A DNA stretch of 64,000 nucleotides from Panagrolaimus kolymaensis (Eukaryota > Nematoda > Chromadorea > Rhabditida > Panagrolaimidae): positions 2,976,001 through 3,040,000 of the forward strand of contig JAJQJQ010000009.1 of the NCBI GenBank assembly GCA_028622995.1, written 5' to 3'. A program made the translations under genes and the position numbers. Within the stretch, counting starts at the first letter, position 1. Each line of letters begins with the position of its first letter. The notes beneath the pieces are model-generated. The model did not search any database and was not told the DNA's origin. It was given only the letters and a program-made list of their open reading frames with translations. Shown one piece after another: positions 12,370 to 24,200 of the stretch.

Positions 12370-14226
12370 ATGTTGGATATAACAAATGCATTAGTTTGTG
12401 ATATCACGAGTTGGTCAAATCAAAATGGATTTATTGTGAGTTTTGCTTTTTTCATTTTCTTTTTTTAATGAAATCGATTTTTTGCTTTTTTAAAGGAATA
12501 TGAAATACATTGTGATTATGCATTAAATAATTATAAATGGATTATTCGAAAACGATATAAACAATTTTATGATTTAAACACAGAATTAGCTCCATTTGGA
12601 TTGGATTTAAATTTGCCATCCAAAAAAACTTTTGGTAATAAAAAACAAGCTTTTATTGATGAAAGGAAAGCAGGACTTCAGGTTGGTAGCTTTTGGCATA
12701 GATGTTAATAGAAATGGAATATAAATATATAAGTTTCAGGCATTTTTGGACAAACTTACTGTCCATCCTTTAATTTATTGCAGTGAACCGGTGATTGCTT
12801 TTTTAAAAATTCCTAGTCTTCCAACTTTGACAGGTATGTTTGGCACCACAAACTCCATAAATTTTTTATATCCAAAAACTTTTTTCTAGAATTACATCAA
12901 TATTCAATGATAGCACTTCGAAATGCTCGAAACATAACTCTTACTCGAAATATTCCTAAAGCTTCATGGAGATATTGTAAATTATATTCTCATGTCACAA
13001 TTGATGCTTCAACAACTAATGTTTATTCTTGGATGAATTATGGCCCAGATCAAATTGGAAAAGGATATTCTCCATATATTCCTGAAATTTTAACTTTCCT
13101 CCAAAACCAACAATGCCCGTATATTTGTAAACATTCTCATATATTTTCGGATCAATATGGAATTGGAGTAATTAGAAATTTATGGAATAATGGATCTTTG
13201 AGGGATCAGCTTTATCGAGTAAAAAACTTTTTAAAATGAATCTTTAAAAGTTTTTTAATGTTTGGTTAATTTTAGAGACCAGTAATTGGAACATTTTGGC
13301 AGAAATATGGAATGGATAATGAATGCTTTGTTTTAAATATAAATAATGTAAAATTTATTGCCCGACAAGTTTTAGAAGCTTTACTGCTTTTAAATTGTTT
13401 ATCCATTCCTTTTGGTAAATAATTTTTTCTAACATCGTCTGCTTTTTTTGGATTAAAATTTAAATTAAATATATTTTTTAGTCGATATTCATTGCGGAAA
13501 TGTAATGGTTACTGAATCTGAAAGTCAGCTGGCTGATGTTGAATTTGGTTAGTCGCTTTCTTACTCCATAATTTTTAAGGACTAAAATAAAAATGTTTTT
13601 TTGCATTTCAGCTTTGTGTGGTCAATCAAGTTTCAATCGACCTGCAATGATTCGAGCCAAACATGTGGAAACCATAGAAGATATGATGGCATTTAATTTT
13701 GGTCAATTAATTTATGAAATGGCTGCAGGAACTTTAGTTTTTCCTGATCATTGCACAGAAGAAGCTATAATGAAATTGATGCCACAATATCGTAAGAATC
13801 TCCTAGAAAAATTTTAAAAGTTGAAACTAAAACCCAAAAAAACTTTTTTAGATGATTTATTAAATGCGATTTTCTGTCAAAAAGATAAAATGCCGAGTTT
13901 ATTGGAACTCAGTGGCCATTCGTAAGTCAAATTTTTTTAGTTTCTCAAAAAACAAAATTTTACTCTTTCGTTTTTTTAGTTTCTTTACAAACATCAATAT
14001 CATTCCTCTCAATCGCCGAAATATTACAATCCCAGGTGCAATGAAAGCATATTTAGATAATTTATGTTTAAATATTACAAAAAGATTTCAAAAAGAAAAA
14101 GCAATGTATAATGAAAGGCAACGCAATGATCATTTGGAATCGATTTTGCACTCAGATTTTGAACGTCAAAGGCGAAAAGATTTGGTATTGGCACAACTTA
14201 AAATTAAAGGCATTGAAAATAATTAA
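12370..14226 (+). CDS. PX-domain kinase-like protein (PXK/MONaKA type)
   Basis: Nine exons with consistent phases: 12370-12435, 12496-12681, 12740-12833, 12890-13218, 13276-13414, 13482-13547, 13612-13791, 13852-13921 and 13980-14226. The N-terminus is a PX domain that should bind phosphoinositides: CDITSWSNQNGF, then RKRYKQFYDLN and a KKTFGNKK loop. A kinase-like domain follows, with DIHCGNVMV in place of the usual HRD loop and EFALCG in place of DFG, so it is probably a pseudokinase, as PXK proteins are thought to be. The C-terminus has a charged helix rich in Arg, Lys and Glu (ERQRNDHLES, ERQRRKDLVL). In vertebrates PXK acts at endosomes and the plasma membrane. Length is about 437 aa, somewhat shorter than vertebrate PXK. 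Confidence 0.82.
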
Positions 14227-14614
14227 TTTGATATTATATTTCTATATTTATTTAATGATTGTCTTTCAAGTAAAAAAGAAAAATTAAGAGTTTTATTACA
14301 AATAAAATATTTTAAGAATTTTGAAAATTTTTGTTTATGAAAAAAATCAATTATGAAAGCCAAAAAGTAATTTAATTGCCAAAGATGTATCTTTCGCTTC
14401 GATTGGCCGAACTCATCACAAAGTGATTTATGTGTGTTAGAAAGAAACATATCCATCGCCCACAAGGATTTTGTCAAAAGTGAAAGAAAAAGGTGGCCAC
14501 AATAAAATTATTTTTACATCCATAATTTTTCGGGTGCGAAAAAATTAAATAAAAAATTTGAAAATCTAATTAACGCTCTTCAAAAAAAATATATTAGTCA
14601 TTTATTTATTTTTA
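14227..14614. other. Convergent 3' spacer
   Basis: 388 bp between the convergent 3' ends of the PXK-like gene and the AGC-like kinase. It presumably contains both polyadenylation regions. No gene seen. Confidence 0.5.
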
Positions 14615-16187
14615 TTACCATTGAAATAAATTAAAAGTATTATTTGTTTTGGATTTTTTCTCATCATCTGGCAATATTGTTATTGTTGGTTTAATTTCGT
14701 TAATATTAATTTCATAATAATTAAGATTATCAAAATCAAAGTTTTTCGGAAAAAATTTAAGGCTTTTGAGATCATTTAATGTTGACATTCTTTGGCTTGG
14801 ATCCTTGTTTAGAAGCTGTAAAAATTATTTGGGTTTAAAAGCAAATTTTTGTTTTAAATATTAAATTTTTACTTTAATTATTAATTCTTTCAATGCTTCA
14901 GAAGTTTGAGAAAAAGTAATTTCAGAATCATAAACTAATTCGGAATGAATTTTTGCATGATTATTTGGATATGGATATTCATCTTCAGATAAAACATATA
15001 AAACTATTCCAAAACTCCACCAATCTACTTCAAAACCATAATTTTGTTCTTTCGCAACTTCAGGGGCCATGTACTGTAGCAAAAAACTTAGTTAAATTTA
15101 GCTATAAAAAAGGTTTTATACCTGTAAAGTCCCGCAAATAGTTGTAGCTTTTTCATCAAAATTTAATAATCTCCTTGCAAAACCAAAATCAATCAATTTT
15201 ATATGTTTTCGATAATCAAGTGCCAAATTTTCCATTTTAAAATCTCGGTATACGACTTTATTTGTTTTTAAATAATCAAGTAATGATCCAATTTCAGCAG
15301 AATAAATTCGAATGGAATCCTCAGAAAATGATTTATTCTCTTTCCAAAGTGAATATAAATCTCCAAAACCATCCACGCATTCCATAACCGTAAATAAATG
15401 ATTTGAAGTTTGCCAACAATCAAAATAGCAAGCGATGAAAATGGAATTACTTACAGATTTCTAAAAATCCAAAAAATAAATAAAAATTTTTGTTCAATAA
15501 AATAATTTTTACATGAATATCTGATTCTCGTTTAATTTGTTTCGCGGCACCTTTGTTTAAAATAATGGATTTGTTTTGAACTTTTATAGCCACTATCGTA
15601 TTTTTCTTTGTTAGCCATGTTGCTCGATAAACAGTGCTAAAGGTGCCTTCGCCCAATTTACTCAAATACTAAAAGAAAATATTTTTTAATAAAAAAAACC
15701 ATTAGAATTAGAGATATGTAAGTACCTTAAAATCACTGGAACAAATATCACTGCGAAATGCAAATTCAGGACAAAAAATTGAATTAATTTGTGGAGCAAA
15801 AACACTTTGATTTATTTGATCCACTAAAAAGGGTTTTAACTTTAACAATTTTTTTTACTTTAAGAAAAAAATCCAAACCATAAGATTCGGTGTAAGCTGG
15901 AAGATTGATATCTTCATCGTTTTCTTCAATATTATTATTATTATTCCTTTTTTCTGTTGCTGCTGCAGTTGCATGTTTTCTTCCTTCTTTTTTTCCACCA
16001 CCAAGACTCACAACAAGGCTTCGCAATGAAATCGATTTTGAAACAACATTCTGTTGCTGCTGCAAAAAAATAAAAGCAATGGTTTATTTTAAGCGAAACA
16101 AAAAAAAGAAAGCTTTTAACTTTTTACCTTTTCTTTTTTCTTTGTGGTCGTCGTTGTTGATTCTTCTTTGGATTTAATATTACCCAT
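14615..16187 (-). CDS. AGC-like Ser/Thr protein kinase with N-myristoylation start
   Basis: Seven exons with matching phases: 16187-16128, 16059-15879, 15823-15726, 15668-15513, 15460-15122, 15073-14873 and 14815-14615. All catalytic elements are present: glycine loop GEGTFSTVYRA, VAIK lysine, YRDFKMEN catalytic loop, LIDFGFARR, CGTLQ|YMAPEV and DWWSFGIVLY. The YRD loop and WWSFG are typical of AGC kinases. The C-terminal tail is short (LLNKDPSQRM onward) and I see no hydrophobic motif. The protein starts MGNIKSKEES, a good N-myristoylation consensus with following basic residues, and then has a Gln/Asn/Ala-rich linker, so membrane association is likely. About 365 aa. The closest AGC subfamily cannot be decided by eye. 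Confidence 0.82.
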
Positions 16188-17366
16188 TTTTTAAAAGTTT
16201 AATAAATAAATAAATAAATAATAGTAAAAAAAAGTGTCGAATAAAACTTTAAACTTTAAGCTTCTTTTCTTTTAAATAATATTAAGTAAACGGAGGATGA
16301 AAGCAATTTCATTTCACGACATTTTCACAAAAACAACAACAACATCAACCATTGAATCTCGTCGTCCTGCAAGTAAATGCATTGAAGTGAAGAAAAAGAA
16401 AAAAAATGTTGGTTAGTTTTCTTCGCAAATCCTTCCTCCTCCAGCCAACCCACCAGCTGCAACTTCAACTGCAGTGAATGGAAAATGTGAGTGACCTCTA
16501 TCTTTTCGGTGGTTTTGCATTTTAAAACCATTGCCCTTACAAAAATAAAAAGAAAGAAAGGCAGGAAATCCATTTTTATTTGTTTGACCATTGTTGTTTA
16601 GAAACGGAAGTAATTGTCACATAAATTCACTGTCAATTCATTCATTCCTTTTTATCTGACATTGAAATCGTTTCATTCAACTAAAAAAATTAATCCCAAA
16701 AGCAAATAAAGAATAACAAAAAACATTTTAGAAAAAAAGTATGAAATCAACAACAAAAAAAGGTTACAAACTTTCGTTTTACAAATTTCTCCAATCCTTT
16801 TTATGATAGTTCGCTTCTCAAAAAACTTATAAAAATGGTTGTTAGGTAAAAATAAAATCTCATTATTATTATGAATAATTATTAATCGCAGAGTAATCAA
16901 GTACACATAGAAAATCAGCAGTAAGACAGCGGCTTTGGTGGTGGTAAACAAAGAGGTGGTTTCGGCAACCTTAATGGTGGATGGATTTGGTGAACAATAA
17001 ACAATAACAATCTCTCTCAATCAAACGAATTTTTCTCGACTATCTTCCTCATTTGCAACTGTCACAGTTAGTTGCCTTTTTGTTGCCGATAAAAAGCATT
17101 TTTCTTCCTACCAAAGTTTTGTTGCAAAGCTCTTTTTACGCCAATGTTACCATAATCTTAGTAGCAAGTATCAATAGCAGCGCTTTCAAATCCTCTAACG
17201 CAATTGCTAATCCAAAAACAATTACATATTGCAAAAACAAAGTTTATTAGAAACAAAAACAAAATGAGACAATACAAAAATTATAATAAATTAGATGGAA
17301 ACAAAAAACAAAAAGTAATTTCAAATGGTGACATCGGTGAGTTGCATTGGCCATTGATTGATCGAG
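16188..17366. other. Intergenic region
   Basis: 1.2 kb without a supported gene. It begins with an AAAT tetranucleotide repeat (about 16200-16221). Short ORFs here are low-complexity or lack splice support. Confidence 0.5.
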
Positions 17367-18579
17367 TTATGTTTGAACAAGAGATAAAACTGGAGAACCA
17401 TCACCGAGCGAGAATTGAAACATTTCCTTCAAAACTTCGTTGATCGAGATAACATTAATAAATTCTTCTTGAGTCCATTCAAATCCAGCTTCTTTGAGAT
17501 AATCTTCAGTGATGAGAAGCTTCTGGTTTGGCGCATCAAGAACTGATTCCAAAAGGCGATTCCATTCGTCATAATGTGCAGGAGCATGTTGAGTGCCTAA
17601 AAAACAACTGTATGTTAACAACAAAAAACAAAAACCGACTTACCAAATTTAACAATAAATTGATTTTTATGAAGAGTGAATTTGATTTTCTCCTGTTGAG
17701 CAGTACCAAGATCGCCAGCATGTGTTTTCATGATTTCATTCAACTAAAAAACAACCATGATGAAGTACTAAAGTTATAACAATAACTGGCTTACTTTTCC
17801 AAGATCTAAATGACGTCCAGTTTGCATAAAGTAATGATATTTTAAAACATCGAAGTACATCGTTCCACCATTGGATTTGATAGTTTGTTCAATAAAATAC
17901 TTTTCAATTGGAACATTTTCTTCCTAAAGAATGACATAAAAGTAAGAAAAACAAGAAAGTTAAAACATACCATTTTCACAGGCGAAACATGTTGTGACGT
18001 AGCTTTTGATTTGTTGCGCAATATAGCTGCAGTACCTGTGAATCTACGAGATGGTCCATTAATGTCAGGAGGTGGTACACGTTGTTGTTGAACCTGAAAC
18101 ATTCATAGATAAACTTGAATTATAAAGAAAATGCAAACCTTTGGAGTAACTATAGCTGGAGAATGATGAACAATTGGAAGAGATCGTTGAACACTGCTAA
18201 CATTTGAAGTAGATATAGCTGGAGAATGATGAACAATAGGAAGAGGACGTTGAGCATCGTCACCACTTGAAGTCAGCTTGAAATTGGTTCGTCCAGGCAA
18301 TTCACAAGCTTCAATGCCAGCAATTTCAAAAAGCATTTCTTCTATTGAAGCAAAACCATAGAGAGCAGCAGCTTCCGATAGCTTGTATTGGTAATTCGTT
18401 CTAAAAAGCGAACCAATAAAACAGTTAAAATAAAGGAAAAAGACTCACAAAATATGTTGCTCCAACCATTCAGCTGTAACTGGAAGAATAGACGTTCGCA
18501 TTGCCGCAATAATGTTTGCTTTGACAGTCTCAGCATCAGGAATTTCTTTGAGAGTTGGTGGTGGCGGTTTGACATTCAT
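17367..18579 (-). CDS. 324-aa protein, possible LOTUS/OST-HTH-like winged helices
   Basis: Six exons, all phases consistent: 18579-18449, 18400-18139, 18093-17971, 17923-17795, 17743-17644 and 17596-17367. I do not recognise the protein with certainty. The first 110 residues contain TAEWLEQHI then YQYKLSEAAALYGFASIEE, which resembles the L...Y...G pattern of OST-HTH/LOTUS domains. A second block (IEKYFIEQTIKSNGG to KNQFIVKFG) and a third (WNRLLESVLDA to FQFSLGDG) have similar length and helix-turn-strand character. Between blocks one and two is a Pro/Ser linker in which PIVHHSPAI occurs twice. If it is LOTUS-like, a germ-granule or RNA-related role would be expected, but that is inference. 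Codon use is less A/T-biased than in neighbouring genes. Confidence 0.7.
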
Positions 18580-19018
18580 TGTAGAAGCAATGCTTTTATT
18601 GATTGATAATCGAAAATAATGATAAACAGAGTAGATAAGGTGTTTGAAAAAAAACAAGAATCAAACAGAAAAAAAGACTGAAACGTCAAAAATTTTGGTG
18701 GGTATACATCTTTCGGAAAGTAAAAAATTTTCACTTTCCGAGAGTTGAGCTCTTTTTTGGCGGGAGATTCAAATTTAGTGGCATTTTGTTCCAACAACTT
18801 ACAGTCAGAAAGCTTGCTTCAAATTTTTGATTTTTATAGTTTTCCAACTGTTTTGTCCATCAGAATATTATTTATTGATTCATTAATTTATTTTTATTAA
18901 AAATTATCATTTTACATGCATAAACTAACTCAACAAATATATACAAACAAAGTATGATCACAAATACATATATACAAACAAAGCTTAATTTTAACATTTG
19001 TACTTTAAATTTACTAAT

Positions 19019-19620
19019 TTATTTTACATCAAAAAGAGGACAATAATGGCTTGGTGAATATCTAAGTAACAAGGTGGGGAGATTAGGATCTTGGGTTCCG
19101 AAAGGTCCACCAAATTGATAATGATTATGTAATATGCATTTTCCATTTTCAGATGAATATACAATAATATTGCATTCAACCAAACGACTGAAGAATGCTA
19201 GATCACCTTCGCCTAACCAAAGTTCAGGAAATGCAGCGCTGGGTGCAAAACGAATTTTTGCGGTTACTTCCTCAATCATATTTGGATAAACGCCTTCCAA
19301 TCCTTAAAAAAATTATTTAAAAAACTGTAAAATAATGTTTTAGCTTACTGTTAGAGTTGATTCTATCTTCGAGGATATATTTACAAAGAATATGTCGCAT
19401 AAGAGGATGTTGATCGTCACATCCAGTTAATAACATCACTAACGCTCTATAGCCACAATTTCCATCGCCACGAACTTGCAAGAAATCAATAATTTTACAG
19501 TGTTCAATAATAATTGGTTAATAAATATCGAAGGTTTCATTTGTATGTTTAAACTTTAAAGCAATGACCATGCAGCTATGACAAATTGGTTTTGTTTGAT
19601 CGATTAGTTTTTTCATCAAA
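19019..19620 (-). pseudogene. OTU-family cysteine protease domain, broken
   Basis: The reading frame contains the OTU catalytic Asp/Cys motif RGDGNCGYRAL and, near the C-terminus, the His motif SPSHYCPLF, so both halves of an OTU deubiquitinase-like active site are visible. Two segments, about 19517-19349 and 19302-19019, are joined by a GT-AG intron with the frame kept. Upstream the same frame continues with a Cys-containing segment (TKPICHSC) but is interrupted by a TAA at 19520-19518. No good start codon precedes the Cys motif. It is most likely a relic, perhaps from a transposon, since OTU domains occur in several eukaryotic mobile elements. An unrecognised intron removing the stop is the alternative. 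Confidence 0.6.
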
Positions 19621-19970
19621 GCTGCAGATTGAGTTTTTAAATTGTTTCATTAATATCTGTGATAACATAAAAACGACTAGATTTTAAAAAAATAATTACT
19701 TGTTTCAATGAAAAGATAGTGATAGGGATATTTTTGTGATTTAAAAAAACTTTAGCAACAGCTTTGGTTATTCCTCTGCCTTTTTTAAATAGTACATATT
19801 ATTGTTATTCCAATTTATTTTATCTTCAAAGAGCAATTTAAAAATATTTATTTCAAAAAAAATTGATAAAAAAATTATGGATAAGGTTATCGAACCCGAA
19901 CACATTCGTTCGTTAGCATCAAACCGAACGATACACAAAATAACGTTTTGCCAACGAAAGTGTCAAAGCT

Positions 19971-20031
19971 TTCGGAAAGTGAGAACCGAACGTTCGGTTA
20001 GAAACCGAACGTTCGGTTCTCACTTTCCGAA
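19971..20031. repeat. Perfect 29-bp inverted repeat with 3-nt loop
   Basis: Bases 19971-19999 are the exact reverse complement of 20003-20031, with AGA between them. Each arm contains the self-complementary 16-mer AACCGAACGTTCGGTT, so the region can form one long hairpin or two smaller ones. Base composition is far more G+C-rich than the surroundings. Confidence 0.9.
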
Positions 20032-20063
20032 AATTGGGACTTTGCCAAAATTTTGGACGAAAC

Positions 20064-21206
20064 GAAAAACGAGAAGTCAGCGTAAAAAATCGCTTTAGGA
20101 TCCAAAGCTTATTGAATTCAAAAAAGCTTTACCTATAAAAATTTTCAATTTTGAAAAATGTTTATTTACTATGGCTATTTTCTACTGTATGTCTGAGCCA
20201 ATTTTTTCTTCTCTTACTGACATGGCAATTAATGTCTCCACATTGTTAGTAAGATACTTACATATCTTACAAATGCATTTTTTAGTACTTTGAACCTCAT
20301 TTTTTGCACTTTTTTCGGGTTTTTTGAAACATTATCAATTAATAACACCTTCAAAGTTAATTCTTTGTTTTTACTTTTATTCAATAAAAAAGAAAATAGC
20401 TTTTTATTTCATCCATTTTAGTTTTGGCATGAAACATTATTTACCGTTTGAAATAGTTGATGAAAAATAAAAATGTGGCTTCTGAAGATAGCGACGACGA
20501 CCGACGACGTTTATGTACACTTTTTTATTATTTTATTTTAGTCGATTGAAGAAAAATAATATCAGGTTTCATGGAGGAAGGCTCTTTTCATTGTTCTTCA
20601 ATTTTTATTCGAAGGCGTTTTAGTTTTAGCTTGCATAGTTTTTTCTTTTCTCCTTTTTTGTCTTTGATGGATGCAAGTATGGAGGTAGTAGTCTACAAAC
20701 ATCAACGACGACGACAACGGCATTCCCATATTTGCTTGTATGCAATTTTTGTGTGCTTTTTTTTCATTTCAAAAAGCAACGATGAAAACTCTGTAATATT
20801 TTTTAGTTAGTTCTTTTTATCATTAATGCTTTACTTTTTACTTTGTTGTTATTGTTGCTGTAAAATTTTTAAACGTCCAGGTTTTTTAACATCGAATGGT
20901 AAACTTCATTTCAATGACATTCGTTGTTTTCGAAACCTGCACGATTAAGAATCACAACTTCTGCTGCTGATATTACTATTCCATGCAAAATCAAAGAAGA
21001 CAAGAGAGATTATAATTTAAAATATTTATTTGTTATTCATTAATATATTCCTATTACACTAACATTACAACATACACAAGTTACAAACAATTTTCAAAAT
21101 TATTACGTTAATAAGGTTAATAAAAAAAATACTAGGAGCCGCTAAAGATAGATAACACTCGTAGAAAATATAAGAAGAAAAATATGGCAGGCACTTGATT
21201 GATCAT
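20064..21206. other. Intergenic region downstream of glycogen synthase
   Basis: 1.1 kb A/T-rich stretch. No supported gene. It includes the 3' flank of glycogen synthase. Confidence 0.5.
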
Positions 21207-24200
21207 TTATGAGTTGAATTCAATATTTTCACGTTCTTCTTGTTCTGATGTATCTGATTCACTTCCATGTGGACTTCCAGGACGACTATGATTTGGTGTG
21301 CTTAGAGCAGATACAGGACGACCAATCTTCTTGACAGTTTGAGAAAGTTTGAGCTCCAAATCAGGGAAGACTTTTTTTAAAGCGAGACGTCGAGCTTCAC
21401 GATAGTACTAAAAAGAGAATGAGGTTATAAAAGTAAGGATGCAGATATTTTTACAGTTCCAAGAGCTTTCCAATCAAGCAAATCACTGAGACGTTCTGTA
21501 CGATTACGAAGGATAACACGTTGACGACGAGATAAACATCTAAAAATGAACATGTAAAAGTAAAGAACTATCAAAAATGAACAAAGAAATAGCCATTGTA
21601 ATGAACAGCAACAGCTGCTACTGGTGAAAAATACATAACAAGATGCAAATGAAAGAACACATATTCAAGCAATATCAAAGTAACAAAAAGCTTACGTGAA
21701 TTTAAAAAGACATTCAGCAAGTTGATCACATGATTCATTAGCACTTTTGAAACGACGATCAACAATGAAAATACCATAATTATCATGTTGTTCAACATAT
21801 TTTTCGATGAAGCAACCAAAACCAGAAAGATTTGTTGTAACTGATGGTACTCCCATAACCGTACATTCAGCAGGTGTGTAACCCCATGGTTCATAATAAG
21901 ATGGAAATACTCCAAGATGACAACCACGAACAAAATCTTCATAATCAAGACCAATAAGAGGCGAAACAGAGCTAAGAAATTCAGGATGGAAGATAACTTT
22001 AACGCGATCATGTTCATTATTGAAAAGATGAGTACGTCGGAATGCATTGAGAACAGGATCAGTGCTATCATCAACCATATTATGTGTACAAATAGGTGGC
22101 AAAGAATCACGTTTTGATGATAAAATACAGCGTTTGAGTTGAACAAGTTCAGAAGGATGGACGAGTTCTTCCATGGATGGAATATGGCCACTGAAAAACA
22201 AAGGGATTATAAAAAGTAACTTTCAGAAGATGATTGGTAGCATGATTAGCAACAAAGTTTCAACGTCGATTTAACATTCATCGAAATACAAAAATGTTCG
22301 TCAAAGTTTTTGCAAAATCAAGTCAAATAACATTCATATTGAGATCCAAAACATACCGAACACATGCTTCGAACATTCTTTCACCAACTCTTTCCTTGAT
22401 GTTTGAGATAGTATCCCTGAGTTGTTTACAAACTGCTTGACCACGAAGAGAATCGATATTGAATGAATTGGCTTTGGCAGGATAAATAATAAAAGCAATT
22501 ACAGTTACACCTTTACAGCGTTCATCATCGGTTGTCTAAAAAAAGAATATTAGGTAAAGTTATAAGATAAAAGCAATAATGTTAAAGCAAAACTCAATAC
22601 AAACCTTCAACATGCAATCTCAAATATTCATATACGTTAAAGAAATATCCGTTTATTAAATCAAAACCGGCATAATTTAGTGAATAAATAAAAATAATCG
22701 CTAAGCGTGTTACAGAATGATAGAACTTTAGAAGCTTTAATACCATTCAAAAAGGAAGAAAGACAAATCAAAATATGGGAAATTTGTGACAAGCATTTAG
22801 GTAAAAGAGATCAAATAGGCAAGACCTTTGTTACAATGCATAAAAGCAAAAGAGGACAGAAAAATGGAATGAAAAAATGATAAAGATATAAAATTTCAAT
22901 CTAAAGCCATTCAACAGAGTTTTCACCTTGATCTTCGGTAGCAGTAAGATCATCTTGAGGTGACATAGGAGCAGTGCTTGGTGTTGATAAACCAATGTTA
23001 ATGGATGCACTGCTTGCATCACTTATATCAGATGGAACACGCAAAGATATCGGAGCTGAGAGTCGAGTGGGAGAAGAAACTCTTGCTGGTGGAAAACCCA
23101 AAAGTGGAAAATCTGGTGTTGGTCTTGGACTAAATGAATTTGATTGTAATAATGCACAAGCAGATCGGCTATTTGCCAGTTTTCCTGGTTCATGATTATG
23201 TGATGTATCCAATCTTAATGGTTCATTGATAGGAAAATCAATCATTGATGTAAAAAAAGTTGAACCATTATCCCCAATGCTTAAAAAGCCATTACTAATT
23301 GGCGCAGGTGTTGGTGTATCGTTAATAGACCCAAGGCAAGTTGTACTACTGAAACTAAAAAATTTGTTAAAAGCATAAGCAGATTTTTATTCAAACCGTG
23401 ATCTAATACGAGACCTTGATCTAAATGGTGAATGTCTAAGTAAAGAATTTCCGGTATCAATGCTTGCAGTTTTAAGATAACTTCCAATGCTTTGAACGTT
23501 TTTCCATAATGGTGCCATACTTCCATTAGCAGATGTTGGGAAGTTATCAGCCCCAGTTAAAGTAAGATTAGATCGAGCGCCTAATGGACATCGGGATGAA
23601 TGGCGTAAATTATGATTTAAGAAAGCATAAAATAACCAATTAAATGCACTTTGTGTATATGGTAATGCATGAACAAGATACATAAACATTTGTTGAAATT
23701 GATCTTGTTGTTTTACGATAATCTCATCTTCTTCTTCCTCTTTTTCATACATTTCTATAGAAAATTCAAAAATATTATATTGGTTGGACTAAAGATTCCA
23801 GCAACTAAATTCAAACTCATCGACACATTTTCTCCACTATGAAAAGCAAGCCATTTTTCAGAAACATCAAAAAATGTTTTTCCCTTTTTTCAATTTTAGC
23901 CCAAAAATAGCCATGCCTCATTATGCGTTGCTTTAATTGCCTTTATTATTCTATTATAATCAGCATTTTTGTTGTTTTTCTTTCCAAATTTAAAATAATA
24001 AAAAAGTAAAGGAAAAGTTCAAAGTACATACATAAAAGTTCCTTCTCATTTTTTCAAGCTTTATAAAAGTTGTTTCTCTCTCGTAACACAAAAGTGCCAT
24101 CCGGATGCAACATCAAAGACAAAAGCTAACAAAAGGCCGTAGCTAAGCATTCTAATTTACATTGTCCATCTCAAATTACTGCCACACGGTGCCATCGAGT

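Larger units (their letters stand above)
18683..20063. mobile_element. Putative degenerate TIR element carrying an OTU-domain relic
   Basis: The left edge (18684-18721) and the reverse complement of the right edge (20063-20026) are both 38 nt long. They share 14 of the outer 15 bases (CGTC[A/C]AAAATTTTGG) and the inner 11 (TTTCGGAAAGT). On each side the inner motif opens a hairpin: 18710-18744 on the left and 19971-20031 on the right. Between them lies only the broken OTU reading frame. The layout fits a small DNA transposon or a captured gene between inverted repeats. No target-site duplication could be defined, so the exact ends are uncertain. Confidence 0.5.

Noticed and set aside
16325..17020. 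Two minus-strand ORFs in the spacer next to the AGC-like kinase
   Set aside because: Hydrophobic low-complexity translations with no splice partners.
20571..20810. Plus-strand ORF with a hydrophobic segment
   Set aside because: Low-complexity Phe/Ser content, no conserved feature, in an A/T-rich spacer.
21571..22191. Long minus-strand ORF of 206 codons
   Set aside because: Out-of-frame shadow of the glycogen synthase exon 22190-21696; Leu/Ile-rich nonsense.
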